Position numbers and translations under genes: made by a program. This document shows, piece by piece, positions 42,650 to 53,265 of a stretch of DNA of 64,000 nucleotides (its first letter is position 1; the number at the start of each line of letters is the position of its first letter). Source of the stretch: Balamuthia mandrillaris (taxonomy: Eukaryota > Discosea > Longamoebia > Balamuthiidae); the NCBI GenBank assembly GCA_031835245.1, contig JAVKOQ010000102.1, positions 1 to 64,000 on the forward strand, read 5' to 3'. Below the pieces are notes generated by a model, which was not told where the DNA came from, did no database searches, and saw nothing but the letters and a program-made list of their open reading frames with translations.

Positions 42650-44677
42650 ATGCTACCAAGAGGCAGCAAGGCGAGGCTGCTGATACCCTCTATTTCAAGG
42701 TTTGTTGTGGCACCTACCCTGCTCAGTGCCTATTATTAACTGTATCGCCCCTTGACGAACCAAAAAGTCGGTCGTGGCCGCGAAACGGTAGTTCTGCGCT
42801 TGGCCCCGCTACACGCTACCTCTCGACGCAAACAGGAAGTGACGGAGGAGAAGAGGACTACGACGTGGTGGTGGTTGGTGGAGGAATGGTAGGAACAGCA
42901 CTAGCGTGTGCTATCGGTATGTTTGTGCAACTGTGTTTCCATTTGGGAACTAGGAACCAATGCCCGGCCTAACCTTTTTAAAACGGCAGCGACCTCTCCC
43001 CTAACAAAGTACCAACGGGTAGCACTGGTGGAAAGTGCGGCAATACCGGATGTTACTGCGGAGCCATTGCCTCCCTTTCCCGACATAAGAGTGAGCGCAC
43101 TTAGTCCAGGCTCTGTACGCTTCCTTCATGGTTTGTTTTGGTTTTTTACTTCACTTTTTTACCTATTGGGGGAAGCGTGCTTGCTTGCCGCTGCGTTTGC
43201 TGTACTATGGTTGCTCACATACGGACGTTCAACACAGCATTGGGAGCGTGGGACAGCATAGCCAACAGTCACAGAGCCACACCCTACGACGCTATGAAGG
43301 TCTGGGACGCTACGAACACTGCGCAGCTCAACTTTAATGCAGAGGAGGTAGGCACGGACGCCCTTGGCTATATCGTTGAGAACAAGCTGGTTGTCTCTGC
43401 CCTTTTTCAGAGGCTGAAGTCCCTTCCCTCTGTGAAGGTCATAGCTGGAGCACTGGATACCATCCAGCAAGATGAAGATGAGCAAGCAAAGGACCAACAA
43501 GGAAAGGCCACAGTGACCGATTGGACAAAGAGAATACCGCTTACGAGATTGCGCTTGAAAGACGGCAAACAGTTGAAAACACGCCTTTTGGTTGGCGCTG
43601 ATGGAGCTCAGTCAAAGATCCGCAAGACTGTTGCTCGCTTCCCTACCTTTGGTTTTGATTACTCGCAACGAGGGGTCGTGGCTTCTATTGCGTTAAACCA
43701 GCACACTTCCACTGCCTGGCAGCGGTTTCTTGCATCAGGACCCGTTGCTATGCTTCCTGTAAGTATTCCCGCTCGAATCTTATCTCCCTCTTTGTTTTAT
43801 GTAACACATTCAATTATCAGATGTTTGCAGACAACGCATCGATTGTGTGGTCTACAAGCATGCCACATAGCGAGGAGCTTCTACGGATGCCTGAAAATGA
43901 ATTCATCGATGCGCTAAACCATGCTTTTCATGCTCCTCCAGAATCGACCCCACTCTCTCCTCTATCCTATCTTACAGAGCCTCTGCGTAGCATATTACCG
44001 AATACTATTCCACTTTCGGGTTCAGCTCCTCCGCCCTGCCCTCCTCTTGCTATTTCACTCACCGGCAAGCGCGCCGCCTTCCCTTTGAAATTTATGCACG
44101 CCAACAAGTACATTCGTCCGCGTCTGGCGCTCATCGGGTACATCTTTTGCTCTTCTCATCTTCTCTCCCCCTTCCGTTCTCTCTCCAGACTTCCATTTGC
44201 TGACAGCTATTTGAACAGCGATGCGGCCCACTGTGTGCATCCATTAGCAGGGCAAGGAGTCAACTTAGGTTTTGCTGACGTTGTGAGCCTGAGCAAAGCC
44301 CTTGCTCACGCTGTTGAATCGGGACGTGATGTGGGAGATCAGACTGTGCTGCAAGAGTATGAAGACGAACGGAAAAACCAGAACCTGTCCATGCTGTTGG
44401 CTCTTGACGCCATCAAACGGATCTTTGAGACCAACTCTGTTCCTTTGGCATTCGCCAGAAGCGCAGGCATCACCTTGACCAATGTCCTCTCGCCCATCAA
44501 GGTAATGTCGGCGTCCCTTTTTTCCTTCCATTCCTTTCTTTTTCTTTGATCCTGACAACACCTGTGTTCAAGTCGCTGTTTGTGGGGCGTGCCACCGGCC
44601 AAACTCTCCCCTTGGATCATCTCCAACCAAACGAAGAAGCAGAGGTAACCCCGTTGCGCAGCGCTCCATCAGGGTGA
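42650..44677 (+). CDS. COQ6: Ubiquinone biosynthesis monooxygenase COQ6
   Basis: FAD-dependent monooxygenase that hydroxylates the C5 position of the coenzyme Q ring on the matrix side of the mitochondrial inner membrane. The first two exons join in phase to give MLPRGSKARLLIPSISR plus SRSWPRNGSSALG, an Arg/Ser-rich, acid-free stretch fit for a mitochondrial import signal. The Rossmann FAD motif DYDVVVVGGGMVGTALACAI follows, then DIRVSALSPGSVRFL and ATPYDAMKVWDATNTAQLNF. The second FAD motif is LLVGADGAQSKIRK. DAAHCVHPLAGQGVNLGFAD is joined to LALIG across an intron. Then come LLALDAIKRIFETNSVPL, TNVLSPIK, SLFVGRATGQTLP and a TGA at 44675-44677. These match COQ6 rather than other UbiH-family enzymes in order and spacing. 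There are at least five introns; no breaks are seen. Confidence 0.93.
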
Positions 44678-44709
44678 GCTTTGGTGGAAAAAAAAAAACT
44701 ACACAAACA

Positions 44710-44745
44710 AGGGTTAGGGTTAGTTCGATATAGTTAGGGTTAGCC
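44710..44745. repeat. Interstitial telomere-like TTAGGG motif pair
   Basis: GGGTTAGGGTTAG, then about ten other bases, then GTTAGGGTTAG, between the end of COQ6 and the start of the RhoGEF. A (TG)n run at about 44846-44868 lies further right. The intergenic gap holds no gene. Confidence 0.8.
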
Positions 44746-44900
44746 TTGCCCCCCAAAATAACCACAAAAAAATATATGAAACAAAAATAAAAGGCGAAAA
44801 AGGAGGTAAGGCCACCACCACGAGCAGTGAGGCGACCTCTTCTTGGTGTGTGTGTGTGTGTGTGTGTGGGGAGGGGGGAGGGCCCAAAAAAAGAAGAAGA

Positions 44901-47136
44901 ATGGAAGGAACAAGTAGCGGCGGCGGCGGCGGTGTTAAGCAGGTTCGGCCGCACCACCATCATTCCAAAGACAAAGAGAAAGAGGAGGATCAGAAGGACG
45001 GCAGCGGCGGTAGTAGTGGCAGTGGCCATAGTAAACAGACCAAAAAGAGGAGCACCACCAAAGATAAGACGCAGCAGCTACCGTCACAACAGCAGGGAGG
45101 AGGAGCCGTTAGGACGACGACCAACCTTGACAAAGACAGAACTGCGACCGAGGAGGAAGGTAGCAAAAGCAGCAGTAATAAGAAGAAGGGCAAGAGCAAA
45201 GAGAAGAAAACGCATCGGGAAAAGGGAGGAGGAGGCAAAAGCACCACCACCACGCCCCCCACCTCAACAATAACCTCATCGACAAGCACTACCGCATCCT
45301 CCACCACGGGACGAGGGAAGAGAGAACAACTGGTGAACGAGCTGCTTCAGTCGGAGCGGGCTCATGTGAGGAACTTGAACACCTTCCTGAAGGACTACGT
45401 GATCCCGCTGAGAGACAAGAAGATCATCCCCTCCGAAGACCTTCAGGACATACTTTGTAACCTGGAGCTCATTCGCAACTGGAACGAGCAATTTCTGGAA
45501 GAAATGGAAGGCCTGCTTGAGGATGACTGTGAGTTTGGGAAGCTCTTCATGGAAATGGTACGGCTATTATGGTGCTGTTGCAAATGACTTTCTTTTGCAA
45601 GTGTTCGAGTGCTGAAACCGTGTTGTTGGAATTATAGATCCCAATGCTTCGTCAGTTGTATGCTCAGTATAATGAGAACTATGCACACGCAATGGAAGCC
45701 TACGAAAAGTGTAAAAAGAACAAGGAATTCGCCACCTTCCTTGAGGTATGCTTGCTTTTGTTGGGCGAGTGGGTGTACACTTGCTGTGTGTGTATGTACG
45801 TGGCGTATAGTAGCTTTGCTGACTCTTGGTTGTAGACAGTGGCACGGAAGCGCAGCGAGGAAGAACGACCAACGAACTCCACCTCTCCTCCTACCTATTG
45901 TAACAACTTTTTAAACTTTCTCTACTTGCCCATACAGCGTATGATAGCCTATGACTTTCTTCTCAAGGTTCTCATCCTTTCTTCCATTGGCTTTTTTGAA
46001 TCTCAAACGAATCCGTAACAAACGCCTTCGCTGGATTTGGTGCTATACAGGATTTAACAGCCGAGACGCCACCCGATCACCCTGATCATGACAATCTTAA
46101 TGCTGGTGCGTTTAGGATCACCCTTTGTTCCCCCATTTCTTTCTTCTTGTTTCTTCCTTGCTCATTGGGCTTTATTGGTGATCACGTTCTTTAGCTTTGA
46201 AGCTTTTACGAGAGGCGGCAGACCATGCTGACAAATTAGCAAATCAGCGAAAGAACATTGATAAAGTAATAAGCATTCAAAGCCAGTTGCTAGGAGAGGT
46301 ACTGTTAGTTGTTCAATTCTCTCTCATATCAAATGATTGACGTACAACGATTGTTCATTACCTTCAGTTCACAAGCTTAGCACGGCCTCACCGCAGGTTT
46401 GTGTACGAAGGGGATGTGATCCTGGTAGTGGGACGGACGCACAGAGAAAGGCATATGTTCCTGTTCAACGACGTGCTTTTGTGCGTCCATCTCAAAAAGA
46501 AGGCAAGGGGTTACAAGATCGACTTTTTGGAACCCCTCGAAACTCTTCAGGTCGGTCTTGCTAATGATTCGCTTGGTATGTTTTATACGTCCACCATTGA
46601 GCACCATCAGCACCTCAAGTTTTCCCTGTCTCATCTTCCCTCTCCTTCTCTTTTCTCTTGTTCCTCTTTTAGCGGATTTCAGGCATGCATTTCGCCTCAA
46701 CTCACCAGCCAAAGAGTACACTTTGCTATCCGTGGATAAGAGCTACTGGATGCAACTCATCTCGGACTCCATAAAGCGACACTTGGCAAAGGCAAGCGGA
46801 GTGCCCGAGCTGACAGCAGGCAACAGACCTTCCAGCAGCAGCGGAGCAACCAACAGTACTGACCAAGGTCGCGAGAACGACGAAACCTCTTCCTCTTCAT
46901 CTAATCATCACCATCACCACACAACTTCCTTCACCAAAGGGAAGTCATCATCAACAGCATCATCGTCATCCTCGTCTTCATCATCAGCAATGATCAAAGA
47001 GGACGAGGAGATCAACTTTCCAGAGCTACTGCGGCACATCGTACAGTGGGCTCACATGGAGGACGAGGCCCTCGCCATGGAGCAACTTCGGAGGCTTGCC
47101 TCTCGCCTCCAAGATAAATATCCTGCCTGTACATAA
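44901..47136 (+). CDS. Rho guanine-nucleotide exchange factor (DH-PH)
   Basis: Activates Rho-family GTPases by nucleotide exchange. The first ~130 residues are a charged, Ser/Thr/Gly/Lys-rich disordered arm. The DH domain starts at REQLVNELLQSERAHVRNLN (CR1), followed by EDLQDILCNLELIRNWNEQF. It continues across introns with YAQYNENYAHAMEAYEKCKK, LNFLYLPIQRMIAYDFLLK (CR3; P-QR core) and LKLLREAADHADKLANQRKN. The PH domain follows: RFVYEGDVILVVGRTHRERH, MFLFNDVLLCVHLKKKARGY, KEYTLLSVDKSYWMQLISDS with the C-terminal Trp. The tail is Ser/His-rich and ends with a short helical segment (ELLRHIVQWAHMEDEALAME) and a TAA at 47134-47136. The ATG at 44901 is the first in frame. Amoebozoans have dozens of DH-PH genes, so I give no symbol. 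Close to COQ6 in tandem, 223 bp apart. Confidence 0.9.
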
Positions 47137-47222
47137 TTGATTATAAGACCTACAAGGAAAATAAAGGAAACGAAAGGCGATGAGGTGGCCTCTAACATTT
47201 TCCTTGAAAAATTTCCCTTGTG

Positions 47223-47345
47223 CGCAACGGCGTGAAAACCAACCTGGCAGCGGGCAGAGGCGCCACTGGATTCCAGATGAAGTTCCGTGGTCGGAAGGAC
47301 AAACAAGAGCCAGTCTCTCAGCATCCAAGCCAGAGAGTGGAACAC
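47223..47345 (+). mobile_element. Fanzor fragment (third copy, about 120 bp)
   Basis: Matches the full copy's coding region at about 41526-41640: CAACGGCGTGAAAACCA, GCGGGCAG, then GATGAAGTTCCGTGGTCGGA and AGCCAGTCTCTCAGCATCCA. In the full copy this encodes FNGVKTSLAAGRTGFKMKFR. Two small insertions change the frame. It lies just past the RhoGEF stop. It has neither ends nor catalytic parts. Confidence 0.85.
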
Positions 47346-47536
47346 CGATAGCAAAGGGGTGCAACAATAGGGAAAAAAGTGTTCACTCTCAAAGGGGTGG
47401 AACAATAGGGAAAGTTGCAATTTATAAGAATGTCTGCCTGCACCCCTCCAAGGTGTCCAGGAGATATGCATACACATCGCACACAGTACTACTGATGAGC
47501 AGCGTAAAGCAGTTTTCAGGCGAGTTTTCTGGTAAG

Positions 47537-47866
47537 TCAAAAAATAAGCACATTTATCAATGCAGAGAATAAACAAGCAAGTCTATCAGAAGAAACCACG
47601 TACAAACTCTCTATTTCTTCTGCAGGGCTAGCCTTACTGTCTTCTCGGTATATTTCTACCGTAAGCCCGTCCATGGATAGGTTGGGCACACCTCTGATAC
47701 GGATAACAATATCAGGACCCCTCTCGAGTTCTTTGCGGAGACTGGCGTTCTCTTCTCTGAGGGAAGTTATCTCCTGGGCCTGGCTACTCGCTTCAAAACT
47801 TTGCTTTTTGAACTTCCAAAAGTCCTCCATCGAAATGGAGAGCTGTCGTTTCTGCTCTCCCTCCAT
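47537..47866 (-). CDS. Small coiled-coil protein, unrecognised
   Basis: The ATG at 47866 begins MEGEQKRQLSISMEDFWKFK. The frame holds a heptad-like stretch (AQEITSLREENASLRKELE) and then a folded-looking DIVIRIRGVPNLSMDGLTVE, 109 residues in all. Codon use is ordinary, and the leucine spacing suggests a short dimeric coil. The final segment is hydrophobic and may be read-through into an intron, since a donor-like GTGGTTTCT lies near 47600. No family recognised. A pseudogene fragment is also possible. Confidence 0.45.
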   Translation of the reverse strand: MEGEQKRQLSISMEDFWKFKKQSFEASSQAQEITSLREENASLRKELERGPDIVIRIRGVPNLSMDGLTVEIYREDSKASPAEEIESLYVVSSDRLACLFSALINVLIF

Positions 47867-48164
47867 GTTGTTATCGATTGTGCGCTCGCTCGATTGTTTT
47901 ATGAAGAGGAACCAGCAAGTTGCCAACCCTAAATTTTTATATTTCAATTTCAAAGTTCCAGCAGAGGCGGCAATCAGGCCGATCAATGGAAACAAGGCTG
48001 TTGCTCAATAAAAGGTGAACGACGAGCAACCAAAGTTTATTCGCAGCAGGACCATTCAGTTCCCCACCGCTTCGCAGACTTGGGAGAATGTCTTGTGTTG
48101 GCGGGAACAAAGAGCGGCCAGTTTAGTATTTTGAGAGCGTCAACCAACTGCTCGAAGAAGCATA

Positions 48165-48258
48165 CTGATAAATGAGTGGAAGCTGAGGCAAGTGTATTTA
48201 TGATTCCTGCATCCAAGCTCACCAACCACTGCCACTACCACCTTATCAGTAGACGTAC
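48165..48258. repeat. 90-bp duplicate shared with the DOCK 3' end (48165-48258 and 50208-50298)
   Basis: Both blocks hold GATTCCTGCAT- or ATTCCTGCATTCAAGC-like sequence, then CCAACCACTGCCACTACC, then TTATCAGTAGACG. In the second block this includes the DOCK stop codon; in the first it lies at the end of the decayed kinase region. One probably derives from the other. Confidence 0.65.
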
Positions 48259-48448
48259 CAGACCATTGCGCGTTGGTCACTGCGCTGCGGGCGAGGAATG
48301 CGGCATACCGTGTTTGTAATGTCGGCCAAGGGAGTGCGGCCGCTGGTCGTTCGGGCGTTCTTGTGGGTCATTTTCGGTTTCTCCCGGTGTTTACTGCTGC
48401 CTTGGGAGTTGACTCGAGGAGTGACTGGGGGGGGGGGGGGGCCAGGGC

Positions 48449-49681
48449 CTATTTTGCGGATGGGCGATCCTCCGGGCTGTATGCGCAACACATCTCCACC
48501 AACTTCCACAGTGCCCGTTCTTCTGCTCCGGCCCCTGCACGCCCGGCCTTCACGCCCTCCAACATGGACTTCAAGGTGCGACCAAAGCTCCACATATCCA
48601 GCTTCTCGCAAGCCTCCACTCCTTCTTCTTCTTCTCCCTCTTCATCTGTGTCGTCCAGGTGGCGCAGCTCGGGAGCCATGAAGGAGTCCGTGCCCACTGC
48701 AACACTCAACCAAGTGCCTGCTGGCCTGCTCACCCCAAAATCTGCCAAGAAGACCTTACTTTCTCCCTGCTTGCCCCAGCCCTCCCGTTCGTCATCTCCG
48801 TGCTGCTGGCACGGAAGAGGGAGCAAAAGGTTGGCTGGCTTCATGTCCAAATGGACCACTCTCTGCTTGACGTGCAGCACGTGCAATGTTTCCAACAGAC
48901 TGAGTGCTATTTCTCTCACTCTCCCCAGGTACATTCTTGTGGGAGGAGGATGGTGGGAATGGGAGGAGGAGGCGGGATTTTTGGCTGGAAAGCATCGGGT
49001 CAAAGGGAAAAGGCGGGGCATGACCAAGGCAGACTGAAATGATTCGGCATCGGAGAGACGTCTCCTCTTCGTTCAGCCCTCCAACTCGGAAAGGATAGTT
49101 CGAGGTAATTTCAATGACTTTGCTGCGTAAAAGGGACATATTGGTCGCGCATGTGAAGTCTCTGGCCGCCTTCACCGTGAACGCTTCCAACTTCTCATCC
49201 TCTTCTGCAACGCACTCCCAGAATGAGCGTGCTGTAACAATGTCCTCTGGGCGTTGCGCTGCGTTTTCAGGCCTTGAGGAACCACCAGGAGGCCGGCAAA
49301 GATAGCGCGCAATCACCTCGCTGACCTTCTTGCTTTCTTCGTATTCCCCGGTCTGTAAGTAGTTTTCTTCCAGCTGCTTGAGACTCAGTAAACTCGCTGT
49401 CATACTGCGTTTCTGTAGTAGGTTTGTTGGATGGAATTTCCTTCTCCTCCCTTCCCTGGGCTGGTGAGTCAGCTGGTCTGGGCGATACTCTTGGCGGTGG
49501 ACTTGGTTTGTCCTCCTCAGGATCACCTACTTTATGCTTCGGCTCCTTTCCCTCTGGCTTGTTGCCAAGTGTGTGCTTCTGAGCCTTCCCTCGTTTTTTT
49601 TTTTTTTTGGTTCTTTCTTTTTGCTAGCCTCGGTTTGTCTCTACGGGGCCGACCACTTTCTTCAGAGCTGAACTGTAGCAT
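48449..49681 (-). pseudogene. Decayed protein-kinase-like gene lacking a visible N-lobe
   Basis: The C-lobe of a protein kinase is clear on the minus strand: ALSLLETLHVLHVKQRVVHL, then DMKPANLLL (HLD in place of HRD). It continues with VFLADFGVSR (DFG), VGTDSFMAPEL (APE), KLDMWSFGRTLKSMLEG and CAYSPEDRPSAK. The glycine loop and VAIK lysine are not seen in the exons before it. Those encode instead a helical segment (LLSLKQLEENYLQTGEYEES) and an acidic one. The frame ends with TAG right after RPSAK. A Lys/Pro-rich N-terminal part from the ATG at 49681 (MLQFSSEESGRPRRDK) changes frame across a 14-base A run near 49597, giving KAQKHTLGNKPEGKEPKHKV and DPEEDKPSPPPRVSPRPADS. It changes frame again near 49400. 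Either the gene is dead, or homopolymer errors and missed introns hide a real one. A C run near 48430 gives the same kind of doubt. Confidence 0.6.
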
Positions 49682-49699
49682 GGTTTTCTCTCTCACAAC

Positions 49700-50284
49700 C
49701 AAGATTTCGGTTGGTTGGTGCGTTTGTTTGTTGTTTGTGTGCGAAGAGGCGCATCTGAAATAATTTATTTTTGGCGGCAATTGTTTTCTTGGAAAAATTG
49801 CAAACAGCTTGCGACACGACTTTAGTACCGATCCTTATGATCCGAGCAGGCCCTTAAAAGTCACTTGAGTATCCCACAAATGAAAGTTCTTGCGAGTATG
49901 CGGTGATGAGGTTGGCTAGAGGACAACAGAAACGCCCATCCACTTCTTCCTATCAGCGCAAACCCATTGGCTCCGTCGGGCAACACTACTCCGAAGAATG
50001 TTGCGTGCTCCATTGTTCTTGGCAAAACGCAGCGGTGACCACCATAAAGTCTTGCATCCGTGCGAACCAGTTTTGCAGTGCTATCGTACTCCAGCCTCTT
50101 CCTTGAGAGCTTGACGTTTTATTGTATCTCCTTGGAAAGAGTCGCAAAATGACTTGTTTTGTGGATAAAATGTGTTCCTGCAAAGAGAACCTTGTGTTGG
50201 TACAAAACATGAAAGAAACTGATGCGAGTGTATAAACTATTCCTGCATTCAAGCTATCCAACCAACCACTGCCACTACCCACCA
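49700..50284. other. Gap between the kinase-like gene and DOCK
   Basis: No gene supported. 49860-49975 resembles 23490-23600 (shared CCCACAAATGAA and GTTCTTGCGAG), a short interspersed repeat of unknown type. 50208-50298 is the duplicated block shared with 48165-48258. Confidence 0.45.
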
Positions 50285-52543
50285 CTACTTATCAGTAGAC
50301 GAAAGGAAGGGCATCATTTCATCACGAAGGGACTCATATCCCTTTTGCAGCTCCTCCTGGAAAGTGACCTGATCCGTTGTGATGATGGCCTTGTTGAGCT
50401 CAAGTGCTCGCTCGCATGCCCGCAGGAAACGCTGCAGGCTAAGACGCAACTGCGCTATCTTTTCAGGCTCGTACTGGGAGGCATTGCTGCCGAGGAACGC
50501 CTTGCATATTTCCAGCGGACCCGCGTGCACCTCTGTTATCAGAGGATTGGTCTTAGTCTCAGCAACAAAAAGTATGAAAATGGTTGTGTTGGGGAGAGAG
50601 AGAGAGAGAGAGAAGAGAGAGAGAAGAGAGGGCGGCGATGCGAGCGGAAGAACAAAAACAGAAAGAAAAAGACGTACGGAGACGGACAGAGCCTTGCAAG
50701 AGGGCCTGCAGGGTCTTGGAGTTGGGAGGCTGCGCCCGCAACTGGGCCACAAGTAACGCCGTGCGGGAGGTTATATTCTCCAAAGAGTTCTCGATAGGAG
50801 TCAGATTAATTTCCTCCTTCTTGGCCACCGGCAACCGCTTCTTCACGTACGGGAACGAGCTATCCACCGTCAATATGGTCTTTCGTTTGTGTTGCTCCGC
50901 CACATTGCTGGCCTGAGCACTTTTACCAAGGGTGAAAGGCGTATCGAAGATAAATTGGTCTGTTAAAATTTATGAATTTGTGGGTGAAGCAAATTGATAA
51001 GTAAACAAACGTGAAAAGAAGAAGAAGAAGAAGAAGAAGAAGAAGAAGAAGAAACAACTTACTCAGATTATTGTTACGCTCATAGTAGGTGAGGCGAGAG
51101 GCAGATTCCTTTGCGTCAAAGTATGGGTCAACAGAGGTTATCTGGATATAGCAGAGGGAAGGATCCAGCTTGGAACGGTCCACAGCGCCAGAGTCAGTCC
51201 AGATAGAGACCTTGTTCTCTCCTAGACGAGAGGTATAGAGCTCAACGAGCCGATCCTTGATTTCCACGAGACGAGTAATCTTGGGCTCCTTATAAATGAA
51301 CTCCTTACCATCCAGCTCCTCAAAGCCTGCTCCAAAGAAGGCAACTCGGTAATAGCTGCCCAACATGCGGCCTTGCGTTTGCTCCGCTGTTACAATTTGC
51401 TTAAAGACGTGTTGAAGGTCTTCATGGCAATCGGCAAGGGCTTTGTAGTCGCGGTTGGCCTCGTGCATTGGTATCAGCAACTTGTAGAGCTCATTAGCGG
51501 TCTCGTAAAGCTCTGCCTTTTTAAGATTGTCGATGGCTTCGTACATAATCTTGGTAAGGCCTATTTCGGTGAACAAGTTGGACTCGCACACACCTTCATC
51601 ACCCTTTCAGTGCCATGTTGGTTAGTACTGAGAGCGAATGTATGTGAGAATTAATATAATAAAGCTAACAACGCACCACGCTTGATATCTCAGCGAGAGC
51701 TTCCTCCAGAGCATTTGGCGTAATTCCCACAAAACTGCGACAACCATCCGGCAAATTTGGTTTCCGTACGTAGGCATTCTCCAAGTCCTCATCAGCGAGA
51801 CTGGCAAGAGATGATCCGCTAGATCCTCGTGAAAGAATCTGAGAACCACTGGAGCTTTCTAAAGGTGGTGCGCCACTACCAGAATTCTTCATGTGGAGGT
51901 ACTCCGCAATAAGGGCAGCTATGTGCAGCGTGCATTGTCCGGCCTCTGCCCAATTCTTCCTTGCCTGTGAGGAGGTACAACGAAGACGAAAAAGTGTGTT
52001 AGTAGAAAATAGTGCCTCTATTTTCATACGGCCAAAAGAAGTCTGCGTTCCTCACCTTGTCCGCATGGAAATTGGCCAAGTTGATCAACCAGGTTACGCG
52101 AAGATCGGGCGTGTTTGCATAGCTCTTGGAGATACGATAGTACAAGTCGGCCATCATTTCGGGGTCGTTATCGTATTGGTTTATCTTGACGGAATCACGA
52201 AGGATGGTATGAAGTCTGTCGCACAGCTCCTCCACCTGCTGCGCAAATGGTTTTCCAGAGCTAGTGATGTCTGCTTTGTCCAGTTGTGCGAATTGGGAAA
52301 TAAGAGAGAGAGAACGTCTCAAGTTGGTATCGTCCTGTCAACAAAGTATGTGGAAACAATTTATAAGATATCTTGAAAAAGCTTGGGCCGTGGAAAAGAA
52401 CACATACCTTGATACCCTGACCCACGAGATAGGATAGGGCAATTGTAGTCTGCACCTTGACTCGAGTAAAGTTTTTGCGAACCTCTTCAATGTTTTTCTT
52501 TGTTTGTGTTTCAGTTGAGGATCAAGCTCGGAGAACACAGGAC

Positions 52544-52588
<45 letters not shown>

Positions 52589-53223
52589 CTATGATAGTAC
52601 ACAAACCTTCATAAGCAAATATACAAAGGCGCTTGCTTCTTCTCTTGTCAACGGCGAGTTGAAATTACAGTGGCTGAGAACGACTGGGCATAACTCAGCA
52701 CAAAAGGCAGTGTTGCTGTAAAACAACAACTTGGCAAATTTGTGCACGAACGAGCGGAGAACAGCATAGAGATGAGTGTAAACCGTTTCGCTTTGGTTGT
52801 TCTTCAAAAGAGCCATTAATAATGCAAAGACGCGGTCCATTAATACTTGGCCTGGGCCAACCGTAGTTCCAGTGCTGACGAGCTCTTTCTTGAAACAATG
52901 AATAAACTCTTCAGCGACATCCAAGACTGTCAAGCTTACTTCTGTGCTAAGATTACTTTCCTATAAAAGGTATGAGATTCTTGCAAAGTTAACACAGACT
53001 ACTGCAGTTCTTAAGATTACGAAGAACACAAAGGAGAAGGGTGAGTACGCACGATTTCTGGATAGAAAGTATATTGTGGCTCCGTTGAAGCGGCTTGTTT
53101 GTTGTTTCTTTTCTCTAGAGTACGTCGGAACTGTCTTTGCTCTCCTTCCTTGGCTGTGAAGTATAAATTGGAAAACGTCAATGATAGGACAGAGAAAATG
53201 ACGAGTGAAGACGCAGAGAGCGA

Positions 53224-53265
<42 letters not shown>

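Noticed and set aside
44850-44900. Earlier start for the RhoGEF in the (TG)n and A-rich block
   Set aside because: The upstream frame has no ATG before 44901 and is microsatellite-derived.
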